This document shows positions 33,023 through 45,122 of a stretch of 64,000 nt of DNA, in pieces (the first letter of the stretch is position 1; each line of letters starts with the position of its first letter). Location: the NCBI GenBank assembly GCA_037576195.1, contig CM075104.1, positions 14,276,211 to 14,340,210 of the forward strand, given 5' to 3'. The notes under the pieces are model-generated. The model was given only the letters and a program-made list of their open reading frames with translations, was not told the origin of the DNA and ran no database searches. Source of the stretch: Phytoseiulus persimilis. Taxonomy: Eukaryota > Arthropoda > Arachnida > Mesostigmata > Phytoseiidae. The translations under genes were made by a program, and so were the position numbers.

Positions 33023-33364
33023 ATGGGGAGCCAGTCGGATGAGTACGCCGATGAGAAGGAGAAGGTGGAGGAGCAGCAGCAGCCAGAAGGAGCAGATGAG
33101 AAGACGGCGGGAGTCGCCGTCTCTCCGAGGGAGAAGGTTATTCGATCTCTAATGCGTTCGCCCGCTCGAGGATCGGATGACCAAGCTCGGTACAAGCAAC
33201 AAGTTCCGCAGGGTCACTATTCCCGACACCGGACCTTTTCGTTAGTTGACTGCTGCCGCGCACTGTCGGTATCGCCGCCGCCGCCACGACGACAGGTGGC
33301 TACAGCTCGCAGAGATCGTGGCAACTACGACAGGCGGCGACAACTGAGGTCATATAGAGATTGA
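33023..33364 (+). CDS. candidate N-terminal exon, Glu/Lys/Gln-rich
   Basis: ATG at 33023 (A at -3, G at +4) opens 113 codons. Residues 1-30 are acidic and Gln-rich (SDEYADEKEKVEEQQQPEGA), followed by SPREKVIRSLMRSP with two SP sites, then a basic, Tyr-containing part. The end is Pro- and Arg-rich and less convincing. A donor (GACAG followed by GTGGCT) would end the exon near 33295 before the poor C-terminal part. The layout suits a disordered N-terminus of a regulatory protein. No family recognised. Confidence 0.32.
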   Translation: MGSQSDEYADEKEKVEEQQQPEGADEKTAGVAVSPREKVIRSLMRSPARGSDDQARYKQQVPQGHYSRHRTFSLVDCCRALSVSPPPPRRQVATARRDRGNYDRRRQLRSYRD

Positions 33365-33876
33365 AGCATTCCGGACAGGATCGCCGAAGTGGGCTTCCCA
33401 CCGAGGAAGACTCTCTATCGAATGCAACATAGCCTCGCGTTTCGTTTGCTCCTGACCTTTGAGCTTTTCGCTCTCGTTCGATGCGTCAACTCATGAACCG
33501 GTCGATAGCCGGGATCGGTCGTGTCTTGGATGTATTCATTCTGAAAGTAGGTCTTTTGGGCCAGCTGTTACATGAACGACGTTAGATAATCCTTTCTTGA
33601 TTCAATGGCGATCTGCATTGATTTGGTCCGCTGAATGAGATCCCGCAGGTGGTTGCCGCTGATGGCACGTCTTGACGTGGCCCTATGTCGACTCGTCGTC
33701 GATAGCGAATCATTTCAGCGGTACAACACGGACGATGCGGAGCGCCGCAGAGAAGAAACAGCAGAACTGCCCAGAATAACGGAGGAAAGGAACGACCGAC
33801 CGACCGAGGGGAGAAAGGTGGCACGACGGTAAAAAAAATAACAATTTTGAAAACACACCGTCTGGCCGTCTCGTCG

Positions 33877-33899
33877 GCCTGCCTGCCTGCCTGCCCGCC
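33877..33899. repeat. (GCCT)n grading into (GCCC)n
   Basis: Four GCCT units followed by GCCC units. A 17-base piece is shared with a similar tract at 55011-55027. Confidence 0.85.
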
Positions 33900-34693
33900 C
33901 GCCGTACGGTCGGCGAGCGTTGCCTAACGTCTCAGTGCGGCTGCTTGTTGAGAATGAAGTGAATTTATGATTCTTCTAATTTGACGTCGCTCGTGTGTCC
34001 GCTCGTACGTTGCGGGGTTGACTCCATTCGTTGTACGGTTTTTGGGCTGCTGCTGCCGCCGCTGTTGACCCCTGCTTGTCGCTGGCAGAGAAAGACTCTC
34101 TGCTGGCGACGTCCGGATCCCTTGCGCGGTCCACCCGCACCCGCTAAAAGCACGGGGTCATCTCATCCGAGCGGCTGCGGTGGCAGTTAAACGCGAAAAA
34201 TATTTCTACTGCCCAGCAGCCGCCGACCCGCCGCCGGCTAATAGAATCGGCTGGGAAGAGAGTTGAAAAAACCCGCCAAGTTGCTTCTCATTCAGCATTG
34301 AATCCTTCGAATCGAATCTTTGAACCCGCAGATGACGGGACTGGAGGGCGAGCTGTCTGTCACTCGAGCGAGGCTTGAGATATAGTAATGGATGGAACGG
34401 CGCAGGCGGAATCGGATCATCTTTTCCTCCGTCGTCGAAGCGATGCTAGTCCCTTGAATTACGGGCCTACGTCGGTCCCGCTCGGATGCCACGGAGTTGG
34501 CCTCGGCGAGGAGCTCGCAAACATCAGGAGTTTGAACCCCAGGAAGAACGGGAATGCGGTCGAGTACGTGTTGAAACGAAAGGCAGACTGAAGAGGAACT
34601 CGCAATGTCTTCGGGATTCGCGAGAAAGGGAACAGAATTCACACGGACGAGGAGGCGGGTACGTTCGAGGGGGGAAAGAGAACGGGCGGGCAG

Positions 34694-34707
34694 ACGGACG
34701 GACGGAC
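34694..34707. repeat. (ACGG)n tetranucleotide repeat
   Basis: Three and a half copies of ACGG, directly visible. Confidence 0.8.
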
Positions 34708-35997
34708 AGAGGGACGGGGCTTTCATTAAATAGAATCAGAGCTGTCGTTGGTGGTCTGCCCTCTCGATTCCTGCTGCGACTGTGCTGTTACGGATTCCTC
34801 CGGCTCTTCTGCTTTGCCTCGTTGAAAAATTGACTCCCAATTAGCCGAGCGAGCGGCCAAACGGGCGGGGAAGCTAGAGGCGGCGGCGGTCGAGTTTGAA
34901 ACTCAATCGAGTGGACGTCACCGTAACGGCGACAAATATCGACTCGAAACAAATGAACGTCCGTCCAGCCATCGGCCGCGCAGGAAACCCGCTGAAAATA
35001 CCACAGGATAACAAACGCTCACACCAACTGAGCGTTTCAACGTTTTTCCGTTGATGTTGGTACGGCTGCCGTTGTTGTTGTTAATAGCGTCTGGGTTCGG
35101 GATTTTCACCGACCCTTGACCTCATCGATGGCGGGCGAACCGGTGGTAGCGCCGTGGTAGAAATGGCGGGGGGGAGAGATTCCGGCGAAGTGCGTATTGA
35201 ATAATGAACGGAGGAACGCAAGGAAGGGAGCGACAAACGAATGAACAAAGCGCAACTAGACGCAACGGCGCGCAATGCGGCGGCGACGAGTGTCTGTACT
35301 CCATTCACATTCCATTTTTCGGGTGTCGCTCGTGATACGATGCCACTCGTCGCACATGCTAATGAATCAACAGTAATCCTGCATGAAACGCAAATCTAGC
35401 TCCGTCTGGTTACGCAAACCCGCGGTCGTCCCCTTCACCCTGGAATGAGCTTTTCCAGGATCGCGAACTCTCGAAAACTGCTGCGCGGTCTTTTCGCGAG
35501 AAAATTCCGCGGGTTCCATCGCGAACATTACGACGACCCGTCAGCGCTGTGATGACACATTCATCCGAGAGACGTTGCGTTCGGGAATCGCATCTAGCAG
35601 ACGCGACCCAGGTTGTGCAGTAGAATTCGTGTCGGTTGATCTGACAAGCTCACTGGAGCTGAGCGTTCGGAGTACAGCGTGGAGTCGAAGAGGGGTAGTG
35701 TGTGGAGTCTAAACTCTCACTAAATACAGCATCTATCGAACCCGAGCTGGAACAGGGTCGCGGACATGCGGAGAAAAGCAGGGGAGGACGGCCTCCTCGC
35801 GCCGTCGTCTGTTTTCTCCTCTCTTAACGTCTTCCCGCCGAGATCTCCACCTCTTCTTCTGCCTTCCGGGCTGATTTGCACCGAGACGATGTCCCGAAGC
35901 GGAACGCGTTTGTGCGCGTTTCCATCGTAGACTCCAACTGTAACCTATCGCTTTCGTAGGAGACTCCAGGCCGTTTAGGGGAAAGCTCACAGGCGTG

Positions 35998-36513
35998 TCA
36001 AAATTGCACGCTCAATCGCGAAGGTCGACCAGATAATCCCATCCTCACTCCCTCGGGCAGGAGACACTCGGAAAAATGCGCTTCGAACGTGGAAAAATCA
36101 GCGAATGGCTCGGGAGACCAAGTCGTGGAGGAAGCTCCAGCCTGGACACCTGCTGCAGCCGGTGAATTATTCGCATATTCCGTGCCACACATGCAGAACA
36201 TCGCCGTATGGATTCGGGGTAGGGCGGTAGAAGTATCGACGGACACCCGATCACGTTGGAGAAACAGTTGACGCACTCTTCGGCTTTTTGTGACCTTTTT
36301 GGAAAAGTTGGAAGCGACGCGGTGGGCGGAGCCGGCGAATTTTTCAGGGGAAACGTCCGACTTCGAACCTGCAAGGCGCTTATGGAAGAGGGAAGTCAAC
36401 AACGAGGAAATGAACGATGTTTGAAGGGTGAATCGGAGCGGTGATTCAAGGTACGATTCACTTCTCTTTATGATGGTCGCTGCATTTATTTGAGGTAGGC
36501 GGAATCGGTTCAA
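35998..36513 (-). CDS. candidate terminal exon, up to 171 residues
   Basis: An open minus frame without an ATG at its 5' end reaches a TGA at 36000-35998. An acceptor-like ATAAATGCAG at about 36490 could open it. The product has a Ser/Leu/Phe-rich first part (TLQTSFISSLLTSLFHKR), a Lys-rich middle (SNFSKKVTKSRRVRQLFLQR), then CMCGTEY and a Phe/Glu-rich segment near the C-terminus. Composition is among the most protein-like in the window, but no family was recognised. Confidence 0.33.
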   Translation of the reverse strand: MNRFRLPQINAATIIKRSESYLESPLRFTLQTSFISSLLTSLFHKRLAGSKSDVSPEKFAGSAHRVASNFSKKVTKSRRVRQLFLQRDRVSVDTSTALPRIHTAMFCMCGTEYANNSPAAAGVQAGASSTTWSPEPFADFSTFEAHFSECLLPEGVRMGLSGRPSRLSVQF

Positions 36514-37816
36514 ACGCTCCGAAACGCCCCGAAACGCCGTTAGAGGTCAAGGCTGATATGTAAATCCAAATTCAAATTTTGCATCGAGATAAACGGAACG
36601 GGGCTTTTTGTCCTCGGGCCGTTTTTCTCCTCCTTCTCTCGCTTCACCGACTGGACCACAGCCTTGAACAGTTTCTATCGACGTCCTCGCATCTATCGGC
36701 ACGAGAGATTGCTCGAGGGGAAATTGGAAAAAATGTCGCCTATCTCCGAGCTATCTTTTTTTTTTATTGCCTCCCTCACCTTCGGGAATCTCGATTCCGC
36801 ACCTTTCGGTCACTCGGACCGCTCGTGACGAGGAATCGGGACTCGAGATCGTCAACGTCGACGATGATGGCTGCTTTCTTCCTGAAGCTTTGGAGGACTA
36901 GCCCAGAGCTGAAACTGGATGCTCAGCTCCAAAACGGGGTGTTCCGACGGTTTTCGAGTGGGCTCGGTGGCTCGATGTTTCCAAATCATCGCCAGAACGG
37001 TCCTCATGAACGGATTCATCGACGCTTCGCTCTACGGATCGATCCGCTCCCCGGCCGATCGACCCACGGTCGGGTTTCCGCACTATCGGGAGACACGTAT
37101 CGATCAGGAGAATTTCTCAGAAAAGTCTGCCGATCTTAGTGACAATGTTTCGACGAACGCGATCGTCCAAGGCAGAAAGGATCGGTCGGCCGGCCGGCCG
37201 CTTCTGCAAATCCAATTATACCTCCTGGGACGGCCAAGCGCGGCGTTGACAACGAGCGCTTAGGCGGCGACAGCGACTTTGACGACAAAGAGGTCCCGAA
37301 ACAGCTTTTGGGCTGGGCGCGTGGGGACAGGCTCACCCCTACAGATGACTCCCTATCGGACATCGGAGAGGCCAGGTTCCGTTCTCCGTCGGAACACACG
37401 TGCTGGATCTCGTTTCGCTATCATTTCTCGCAATCATCGCTAATGATCCGTAGGGAGCTTCCCGTTCGCTTTCTTGGCGATTTTCTCGGGGATCGCGAGC
37501 TCCGTGCTCTAGGCGGTTATTCACCTGTTTCGCGGACCGCCTCCGCCGGAACAACAAACAGACAAGAAACGGGCGCGTGCTCTCATCGTAGTTTCCCGGG
37601 GCAAAAGTTTGAGCGCGACTGTCCAGGGAGGCACGCTCAGCTCGACCTGTGGTCGGCGGTTTAGGTACGAGATCCCTGCACGCGGATCGATTGGCCTGCT
37701 CGATGCGCGGGATGAGACCGCGCGCCAGTGCGCCGACACGCGTAAGGTACCACGAGGTTCGCATGTTCCCTCGCACCGCCGCTCACTGGCAGCGAGCCGG
37801 CGACTGATCACCGTAC

Positions 37817-37836
37817 GGGATGATCCTGATCATCCC
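37817..37836. repeat. 9-bp palindrome with 2-base spacer
   Basis: GGGATGATC at 37817-37825 pairs with GATCATCCC at 37828-37836 across CT. Its size fits a dimeric protein binding site, but this is not shown. Confidence 0.8.
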
Positions 37837-38368
37837 AATCCCGGGTTGGATCGTTCACTTTCCTGATTCAGTCGCTTTGAAAAATAACGTGTCCGATTTG
37901 GTGTACCGTGACAGAGAGCGAACCATCAGACTGCGGGCTTTCGTTTCGCTCGTCATTCTAAGTGAATCCCATCGAGACTGCGACGCACGTTGAGACTCCT
38001 GCGCCTCCTCGAGTCTAGTGGTTGGATCGTAATTGATGGATCAATACTCGGCCACAACGACGATCCACGGCACTGCATTGTTCGCCGAGACGGATCTTGC
38101 CAATCAAAACCGCTCGTGTAAGAATTGATTTCTCGTTTCCCGGCTATGTATTCATCCTGCGCTCGAGTAGTCCGGATCAATACGAGCGCGGCGTATTTGC
38201 TCGCGATGAACAGAGCAAACGGAACACGAGTTTCCTCCTCCGGATCGACTCATCGAGAGGTTGCGAATGTGCTCAAGCCGTTTTGAAACATCCTCGTCTC
38301 GACATCGCTTCGGCCGCATCGAGGTCTCGTCCGGTATGTTGTTGACCTCTTCTCGAGCTCTTGATTTC

Positions 38369-38426
38369 AGAGAGAGAGAGAGAGAGAGAGACAGGGGGAG
38401 GAAAGAGTAGGAGAGAGAGAGAGAGC
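38369..38426. repeat. (AG)n / (GA)n microsatellite, interrupted
   Basis: About eleven AG units, then an ACAGGGGGAGGAAAGAGTAG spacer, then about eight GA units. Confidence 0.9.
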
Positions 38427-41381
38427 TTCAGAGCCTGATTGTGAGCCCCTGGCTTCAGCCGATCTCCTCGAAGGCTCTGGCTGTGTGCAACCCCTCCCGA
38501 TATCTGATCCCTTCCTTACCCTCGGCCTCGAGCTGGACAACGTCAGTTCCCTTCAACAACGTAGATTGCTTGTACAGGACAGCCGAAGATTTCCTTGGGG
38601 AGACGGCTCAAGCTACAACAGGCCGGCCGGTGCCACCGTCTATGAACTCTCAAGCCAGATCAACCTCGAAGCAACGTGATAAGGAACTGCTAGGGATCCG
38701 ACTGTTTGTCCATTATTCACCAGGTTTGAAATGTCACTCGCGGGCAGTCACTCAATCAGACAACCGGCTGAGGGAGCCGATCTGCCCAGACGTTTTTTCC
38801 TCGCAGTCTGAAGCTCGTGGAGGAATTCGCCCCGCCTGGAGAACCTCAGCGAGGGAGCGACGCGTTGCGCTCACCGGTTGGGGGCAAAGTTCGGAAGTTG
38901 GCAAACTTGAATCGTCCCGGCCTCGCGTTGCCGGCTCTCGACCCTAAAAACGCGCTCTGTGTCGTTTTTATTTTTCGTGCCGATTCGATCAGCGGCCGAT
39001 TGCCGCCATCTGGCCCGCCCGGGTTATCCATTCGGTCATTCATTTGATCGCCCTCCGACTCATCTAGTCTGGAGTCCCATCCATCGGTTCGTCCCCGCCC
39101 TGGACGCAATTGACCTCAGTGGGCCGAGTCCACTGTCTGAGTGAGACACACAAAGTGAACGAGAAGGGGGAGTCGGACGGTCAGTCACTGTTCCAGGATA
39201 ATGGAGGTGTAATGTACAAAAATAATGCGGCCGCGCTAATAATAACCGTTGCCGCACTCACAAGTCTGCTGTGCGCGTAAACCAGCGTAGATCATTACCG
39301 CAATGGCGACAGTGGTGGTGCTGCTGCGACAAATCTGACTTGGTCACACGACACCGATTTCGCCCACCGAGCTCTGCCCACAAAAGCCGCGGGATAAAAA
39401 AACGCTCAGCGAACTCAGTGCTTCGTTCACTGTTCGCACCAATCCTACAAGGTGCCGTTCGAGTTGAGTTTCGAACTGAGACTCGTCGGCGTCGCTTCAC
39501 GAGTTGGTGCTGCGTGCAGCGCGGCTCGTGCGAGGCGGCCGTGTCCTGAGCTCGTTCCCCTGTCGAAGAAATGAATTCTCATCCGAGCTCATCATCGCTG
39601 AGACCCCCCTCCCCTGTTGCTGCTGCACCCCATCGCTCCCTCCATTTTCATCTCTTGGGTACGGCGGCGTTTCTTCTCCAGCCTCCTCCAACTTTGCTCC
39701 CCCGCGGTACGCGCGATCCAAATCCCCGGAATAGCTTCGCCATTAACGGAATGGATCTCCACAAAAATGGATGGGCTGCACGCACAAGCAAACATTCAGC
39801 CGCAGAAAGAAAAAAAAAAACTCAAGCCTTAACGCGCAGACACAGATGCAAACGTCCAACAGGACCGCTCGTATCCCGCCAGAGCACCGGGGCTCACGGA
39901 GACCCGACAAGCAAACAAACAGACACGGCCAGAAGTTGACTCCGACTGGACTCGTGGCGAGGGGAACGTGCGGACGATGTTGCACGCGGCGCGCAAATAA
40001 TCTCCGTGCAGACGCCCCAAACTTCGGAGTACGCTGGTAGAAGTACATCGCATGCATGTGCATGCACATTCCTAATTCCGAAGGAAGCGTGTCGGATCTC
40101 GACTCTGGAAGCGAATGTTCATTAACTCGATTATCGGTATCCGGATCAAATTGATGGGGTCCATAAAAGACTCGAGGTGAAGCAGAACGTAGCTCTCGAC
40201 CTCCCTATTCTCGTAACGAGACCGCTCTACGGATCGTCACCACCACCACTCCAACCAAACCACCTAGTTTGGATCGGCCAAGATCGTTCTCAACTACCGG
40301 AGTGGCGAGTGTAGACGGCGCAGAGAAAAGACAGAAAAAATATTACAGGCAGAGCACATCCACTCACTCCACTCACGCCTAGTGTGCACGCCTCGTGCAT
40401 CGCCAAAGCTGGATGGCTTTTCTCCGGCGGAGAGCCTGCCCGGGGACGCGCTTCTACGGAGCAAAAAAGTCGAACCGCTCACTCGGGAATGTTACAAAAT
40501 GCGCACGTGCTCCGTTGATGCTCCCGTTGAGCATCCATGGTCCTGTTGAGGAGAGGAAAAAAAGCGCTGTCCCATCGCATTTTGCTAATCGCTGTTTCGG
40601 AATAGAATGTATTTACGCAAGTGTTCAGAAAATGCGAGTGAAGTGGTCGAGTGTTCGCGAAAACCTAATTCCAATGCTGGCTGCCGTCGTTGGTCGTCAT
40701 CACGGTGCTCGTCACTCGCTCATCATCTTCTACCCGGTGATTCCGCAAGCCGTTTTGAGTAGGCTAAAGGGGATTGTTTTTCATCGTTGGTCGTGGACGG
40801 TGCCGAGCCGCAATGAAGTCATTTGGATTTCTCTCTTCTAGAGGAGAACGCTGCGGATATTTTGGCGAACGAGGAGAAGACATAATCGACTCACGAAGTC
40901 AGTCCGTAGTTTTCTTTCCTCATCGCTCAATTCATCGGCCAACGCAGCTCGTTGTCGCCGCGGAGCATTTTAACGTCTGGGCAAGACACATTTCAAACGG
41001 TTCCGAGTGGGAGCAGCTCTCGCGCACGCACGAGCGCGAACGATTCCCGGACGCCCGAGCCAGAATCTCGAAAACTGAGGGGTCACAAAGCGAACGAGCC
41101 CGACGAAGGAGTTCGGATCGGTACGATAGGAGAAATTGAATCACAATGACGTTCGCCCATGACGAAGAGTGTCATCGATTCATGGCTTCTTAGAGGACGA
41201 AAGAGAACACCCTGTACACCTCTCACCACTTCGCTCTCTGGACCCTGAACATATCGGGGCGAAGGCATCAGGAGAGCGCCGAAACCTGTGCGAACAACAA
41301 TGAGAAGCGAAATTTTCCGATTCGTCGGCAGGCCGGATGACTGGTCGGCGATTGCTCTTCGATGTCTCTGCTGTGAGGAGC

Positions 41382-41761
41382 ATGAGCGAACAGAAGAAGT
41401 CGAAAGACGACGACACTCGTTCGATTTTCTCCTGCTTCTGTTACTTTTTCTGCTGCTGCCCGTTCTTCCTTCACTGTTCGAGCGATCAGGAGAACGAACG
41501 AAGGAACCAGTCGATGATCAACTGGCTAAGCGACCGAGCGAGTTGGCCGCGACCAATGTGCCCCGGGCCAGTAATTATGTACGTTATATTTTCCTCACCC
41601 GCTATCGGCAGAAAAAAAGACAAAGCAGAACCAGGAATCCAGAACGGAACGATCCTGACGTGGAGGGAAACGACGACCATTCTGCGAATGGAGCCGCACG
41701 AGAATAGCAAACACAACGGAGACCGACATGAAAATTCGGAAATAAAAGCACACATTCATCG
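41382..41761 (+). CDS. candidate coding exon with a cysteine-rich hydrophobic run
   Basis: ATG at 41382 (A at -3) opens 126 codons to a donor (CATCG followed by GTGAGC) in phase 2; unspliced, the frame ends at a TGA a base later. The first 14 residues are highly charged (MSEQKKSKDDDTRS), then IFSCFCYFFCCCPFFLHC is strongly hydrophobic with six Cys, followed by a charged stretch and a Lys/Glu/His-rich end. Such a run could be membrane-embedded or palmitoylated. No known family was recognised. An upstream in-frame ATG exists at 41337 in poorer context. Confidence 0.38.
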
Positions 41762-42239
41762 GTGAGCAGGAATTGACGAGCAGAGAGACAGCGCCGCTGG
41801 ATCAGATACGTCTCGAGTGCTCGGTTCGGTCGCATGTCGTCTCCGAAAAACTTGGGCGAAACCATGGCACCCGGCCGAATATGTTGTCGAGCCGATTGAG
41901 CGCGCACAAGACTATCAGCGCAGCTCGCGATAGATTCTCCTCGTTGAGCTCACAGGTTCGCAAAATGCTTTTTAATGCGAGCGAGCGGCGCTGCGGCGGC
42001 ACGTGTTCCGAGAAGAACCCACGAAGGCGGGTTTTGGAAGGAAGGAAAACGGGCAGAAAACATTGTCATCAAGAACCTCCATCTCGGCGTTCTTGCAAGG
42101 TCACCTCGAAAAGCTTCCGTCATTCATTTTCTAGTCGACTACCCATCCAAACTCGTCCTCAAATCCTCGGTCTCTCTGGTCCCGCGCTCACCTCGCTACG
42201 TCGTTGTCGTTTTAGTCGTCGTGGCCTTCTCCTACATTG
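41762..42239. other. no supported gene
   Basis: Arg/Ser-rich overlapping frames; no splice pair or repeat supported. Confidence 0.35.
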
Positions 42240-42536
42240 ATGTCGACGTGCAGGTTCGTGCATGCATCCGAGAAGCCTGAGCACAATGTGCAGTTTTCAG
42301 TCGAGGAGAAACCTAGTTTTGTTGAAACGTCACGCATCGAGAGTCGGTTGCCCCAATTTCAGAAGGAGCCATCATCTACACGGAGCCCTCTCATCGGAAC
42401 CAGCGGGAGCACACCACGTGTGGGACATAACGAGCGATTTCGCTGCAGTCTCTTGTTGTCGATGTTTCCGCTATCATCCAGCTCAATCGCGGGAGCCGGG
42501 CAAACCTCACGAGTGACTGTCGTTCAGCTGAACTAG
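42240..42536 (+). CDS. candidate ORF or terminal exon, 98 residues
   Basis: ATG at 42240 opens 98 codons to a TAG. A good acceptor (GCAGTTTTCAG at about 42299) lies inside and would open the same frame at VEEKPSFVETSRIESR, so the coding part may begin there. The product is polar, with Glu, Ser and Pro, and then hydrophobic (CSLLLSMFPLSSSSIAG). No family recognised. Confidence 0.28.
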   Translation: MSTCRFVHASEKPEHNVQFSVEEKPSFVETSRIESRLPQFQKEPSSTRSPLIGTSGSTPRVGHNERFRCSLLLSMFPLSSSSIAGAGQTSRVTVVQLN

Positions 42537-44408
42537 GCCAGACTACTCGGAAGTTGGTCGATCCAGTTCGGGACAATGAACAACAAATTGACGCAGCAGA
42601 CGAGAGAGCCGAGGGTAATCACGGGTGAAGTGGCCTCATCATGCAAGAGGCCGAATTTTTAAGCAGGCCTGCGTCCTCCGAGTCTCCATGGAGAACCTCT
42701 TTCATGCGGCGCGCGGTAGTACCGTCGAAGGACAGGGCTGGGCGCCGGTTCTGGAGAGCGCCCGAGCGCGGACAAGAAGGATGAAAGGATTGGTAGTACA
42801 GGACAACGAAGAGCGGAGTGTTGGAGAGAACGAACAGAACCGAGGGTCCAGGGCTGGAAAATACAGCACGCGAACACGGCTGCACAATGTCTTCTATGCA
42901 ACGCGAACCTTTGCCTGTTTTGTTCGCCGTCGTTGAGGCAGCTAAGACTGCGCGGGGTTGAACCACCGGCTGCAAGGCTGGGCATGTAAACAAGTACAGC
43001 GGAAATTTCTTCGAGTCGCCCACCCACCGTTAGCGACGAGGCCGCCGGAGCCTTTGTGGGTGGAGGGCGCACCGAGGGTGCCTGAGTGAACGAGACAGTT
43101 CCAACTCTGCGATGGAAAGAACTAATTAGTAGAGGCCTCTTGAACGCCTCTTCTCGCCATATAAAAACGTAATGGGACCCAGAGCGGGCTGGAACAAGCC
43201 GGGGGGAACTGTGTGAAATCTCGCTGAGCGAAATCTGGGGGTAACTGAGGGCGTGGATGGCCTATCCGCGATCGGTCCTCACGAGCTCCTTCTGGACTTG
43301 AGGCATTCCGCAATCTGCTTCTTCATTCACGAACCAGAGCTTTCGTTGATGAGCTTCTGTGTTTCCGGGACTCCACAGTCGCTCCGGAGGGTTTCGCTTA
43401 TCCTTTCGCGCTCTTCAGCCGCGCAGCGGATTCTGGAGATTTCGGCGCGAAATTCAAATCGCTGGCGCCGAATACTAGGGTGTTCGCGCCGAACTGTCTG
43501 GCGGATTCCGGCGCCGGATTCGGTAACCGAATTCCAGAGCCGCGAACCTTATTCCGAGTCATGCATCCGTGAACCATCAGAAACGAATCGGAGCGGTTCT
43601 CAATTGCTTCGCGTGCCCACTTGGTTCTGCTGTCGGAAACGCTCGTCGTTACGGCTTGCTGCTACTGATCGAAGAAGGCTGCGATACCACCGTGGGTGGA
43701 CGAGTCCAAATACGAAGTGTTTAGCGAAATGACGAAGCGATCATCGGAAGCGAGCTGTCAATCATTAGAACGGTGAGCGTTGAGATGGGAGCGTTCCGTC
43801 AAATCCGCCATGTAATGTTCGACGCCAGGGAGGATACCGGCACCGTCAGCTCGGAGCAGAGGGAGGAAGAGGGTGATTTCACGGAAAGGTTGTCATGAGA
43901 ACGATAACTAGATTTTGAATAACGAGACATATCCTCTCGATATTTCTCTCCGCTCAAATTAAATAAACGAATCACGGATAGGAACGGTCGCGTCGGAGAT
44001 TGACGAGAGGTTGTTGCTCTAGGTGGGAGAGCTCAAGTCTCGAGAGGGAACTCCGACTGTTTGTTCAAGTTATCGTCAAAGAGAAAAGAAACTTGGCGTC
44101 CGATTCAAAGACCCCAACCGGAACTCCCCCTGGGTCAGAGCTCCAGACGGAGACGGGTGGCAGGCCAAACAGTGGGTTGGCTGAACTGGATGTGAACAGA
44201 CCAGCTCTGCCATTCAAGCCTGCCGCCGCAAAGGTCGTCGTCGGACGGTTCCGCTTCAGATTGTTATTCCGGTCTACGAATTCCCTCTCTATTCTCTCTC
44301 ATTTTACCTCTCGATGGGTGTCTTTTGCTCTGCCGAATTCCCACTCGTTCGGCCGGCGAGCCAGAGACTTCGTTACTCTCACGCCGAGTCCATTCGTCCG
44401 TCCCTCAG
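42537..44408. other. no supported gene
   Basis: A 159-codon plus frame (43253-43732) is Arg/Ser-rich and not called. Imperfect repeats of GGCGC-type words occur at 43420-43530. No RNA gene or transposon was seen. Confidence 0.3.
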
Positions 44409-44580
44409 TCAGTCTGTCGGGTTCTCGAAGTCAGGGCAGAATGTTCGAACGGCGCAAAATACAATGAAGACCCGAAAGCCGCAAGGGCGAAAAAACGAGA
44501 TCCGATTACGGTGAAGCTGTCGGCAGAGAAAACAATTCTCTCCTCTCCGGCGTCCTCAGCCACGGCCAAAGAGAAGCAAT

Positions 44581-44582
<2 letters not shown>
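44409..44582 (+). CDS. candidate terminal exon, Lys/Ala-rich
   Basis: A pyrimidine-rich acceptor (CGTCCGTCCCTCAG, AG at 44407-44408) opens phase-0 coding of 57 residues to a TGA at 44580-44582, right at the start of a GA microsatellite. The end is Lys/Ala/Glu/Ser-rich (AKKRDPITVKLSAEKTILSS). Composition is clearly unlike neighbouring frames. It could be the end of one gene, with 44647-44789 belonging to another, because no donor joins them in phase. Confidence 0.3.
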
Positions 44583-44613
<31 letters not shown>

Positions 44614-44616
44614 GGG
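44579..44616. repeat. (GA)n followed by G(14)
   Basis: About twelve GA units run straight into fourteen G. Confidence 0.9.
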
Positions 44617-44646
44617 CTTCACGGACAGGGGATTTGATTTTTGCAG

Positions 44647-44789
44647 GGTTCCCCGAATACCACGCAAAGCCTACCGAGAACAATCTGGATCGCAGTCAAT
44701 ATTTCATCAGCATCATCGGGATCAAATTGTACACTGAATCCACAAAATTCAAGAAGCTCTCCAAGGAGCTTCCCGATTTAGAACTTTGA
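44647..44789 (+). CDS. candidate terminal exon, 46 residues
   Basis: Acceptor GATTTTTGCAG (AG at 44645-44646) opens two bases plus 46 codons to a TGA. The sequence is Lys, Glu, Ile and Tyr-rich (SQYFISIIGIKLYTES; FKKLSKELPDLEL), quite unlike background frames, and about 60% of third codon positions are G or C by hand count. An upstream exon in matching phase 1 was not found. No family recognised. Confidence 0.38.
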
Positions 44790-45122
44790 TCGTTTCGTGA
44801 ACCTCCCAACGCTGCCGTGCTTGTCCGCCGCTTGTTGAGGCGATCAGGAGTGAATGCGCATCCTCTGTCACGTTGCGACCGATGTCGCTCGTGGCGGTTC
44901 AATATTCTCGGCGGGGAGCGCGGTCGGCAGCCGCGGCTGTGACGTTTCGGCACAAATATTCCTACCGGCAGAGCCGACGACGACGCTCTCACTACCAGCA
45001 TTCGAGGCGGAGCAATTAGCTCCGAGCAAATATTCGTCACATTCTCCGGATCGATGATTTCTCTCCATCGGGGAAACCATGTCACCAGAGACTGCGCGTT
45101 AGGAGGAAAAGCGAAAAGCTAC
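44790..45122. other. no supported gene
   Basis: Overlapping short frames only, with no splice pair supported. Confidence 0.35.

Larger units (their letters stand above)
33365..35997. other. no supported gene; tetranucleotide repeats
   Basis: Contains (GCCT)n at 33877-33893 and (ACGG)n at 34694-34707, plus a GC-rich segment with GCCGACCCGCC at 34222. Open frames are short or repeat-driven. Confidence 0.3.
36514..41336. other. no supported gene; microsatellites
   Basis: Contains T(10) at 36756-36765, a 9-bp palindrome at 37817-37836, (AG)n at 38369-38426 and A(11) at 39810-39820. A plus frame of 186 codons (36579-37139) opens on TTG and is not called. Confidence 0.3.
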
